Of a stretch of DNA of 6,442 bases, positions 6,398 to 6,442 are shown one piece after another. Position 1 is the first letter of the stretch; the number at the start of each line of letters is the position of its first letter. The notes beneath the pieces are model-generated. The model saw nothing but the letters and a program-made list of their open reading frames with translations. It made no database searches and had not been told where the DNA came from. The position numbers and the translations under genes are program-made. Origin of the DNA: Candidatus Epulonipiscium sp. (GTDB lineage: Bacteria; Bacillota_A; Clostridia; Lachnospirales; Cellulosilyticaceae). Location: positions 1 through 6,442 of the forward strand of contig DUUM01000069.1 in NCBI GenBank assembly GCA_012841565.1, given 5' to 3'.

Positions 6398-6442
6398 GAC
6401 TCATGAATCTAAGGAAACTTCGGCGCAAAGGTTGGTGGGACT
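6398..6442 (+). other. Truncated leader: structured RNA or start of a small ORF
   Basis: Directly at the predicted transcription start the sequence becomes GC-richer and foldable. AAG-GAAA-CTT (6411-6420) is a GNRA-loop hairpin; AATC (6406-6409) can pair with GGTT (6430-6433), leaving an unpaired CGGCGCAAA on the 3' side. A GNRA-capped arm with a 3' CGCAAAG bulge recalls one arm of c-di-GMP-I (GEMM) riboswitches, but the usual 5' GCAAAC element is not present, so this is only a resemblance. The alternative is a coding start: an ATG at 6403 opens a frame reading MNLRKLRRKGWWD to the window end, but it has no good RBS and would be almost leaderless. The window end prevents a decision. Confidence 0.35.

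Overview
The window looks like a chromosomal segment from an AT-rich, Gram-positive anaerobe of the Clostridia. The evidence is the consensus sigma-A-type promoters, strong AGGAGG-type ribosome binding sites, Sec signal peptides, and secreted proteins ending in a 'copper amine oxidase N-terminal-like' (PF07833-type) domain, a fold very common in clostridial surface proteins. The species cannot be named from the sequence. All genes lie on the + strand and all concern the cell envelope.

Layout: (1) 1-188 is a leader region with a near-consensus extended -10 promoter, a 7-bp hairpin close to the predicted 5' end of the mRNA, and a strong RBS. (2) 189-2726 encodes an 845-residue secreted, cysteine-free, beta-rich protein with a C-terminal PF07833-type domain; it is closed by a clean intrinsic terminator (2746-2781). 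(3) A second extended -10 promoter drives 2844-4679, a 611-residue polytopic membrane protein of the O-antigen ligase / polymerase (Wzy_C) superfamily with a large external loop. (4) 53 bases later, without a terminator, comes 4733-6145, a second secreted protein (470 residues) with a Pro/Glu linker and the same C-terminal domain. (5) After it lies a very long perfect inverted repeat (21-bp stem, 6165-6247) that should terminate transcription. (6) From 6361 a new promoter is followed, right at the predicted start site, by a GC-richer, foldable leader cut off by the window end; it could be the beginning of a structured RNA (riboswitch-like) or of a small basic-start ORF.

How the genes may work together (inference): the two secreted proteins are paralogues over their last ~124 residues and share a short beta-strand motif in their ectodomains, so they are probably partners on the cell surface. 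The Wzy_C protein between them is a candidate glycan ligase, O-oligosaccharyltransferase or polymerase, possibly modifying one or both neighbours. The first gene carries the features of a strongly expressed structural surface protein; the ligase and second surface protein look like a separate two-gene transcription unit.
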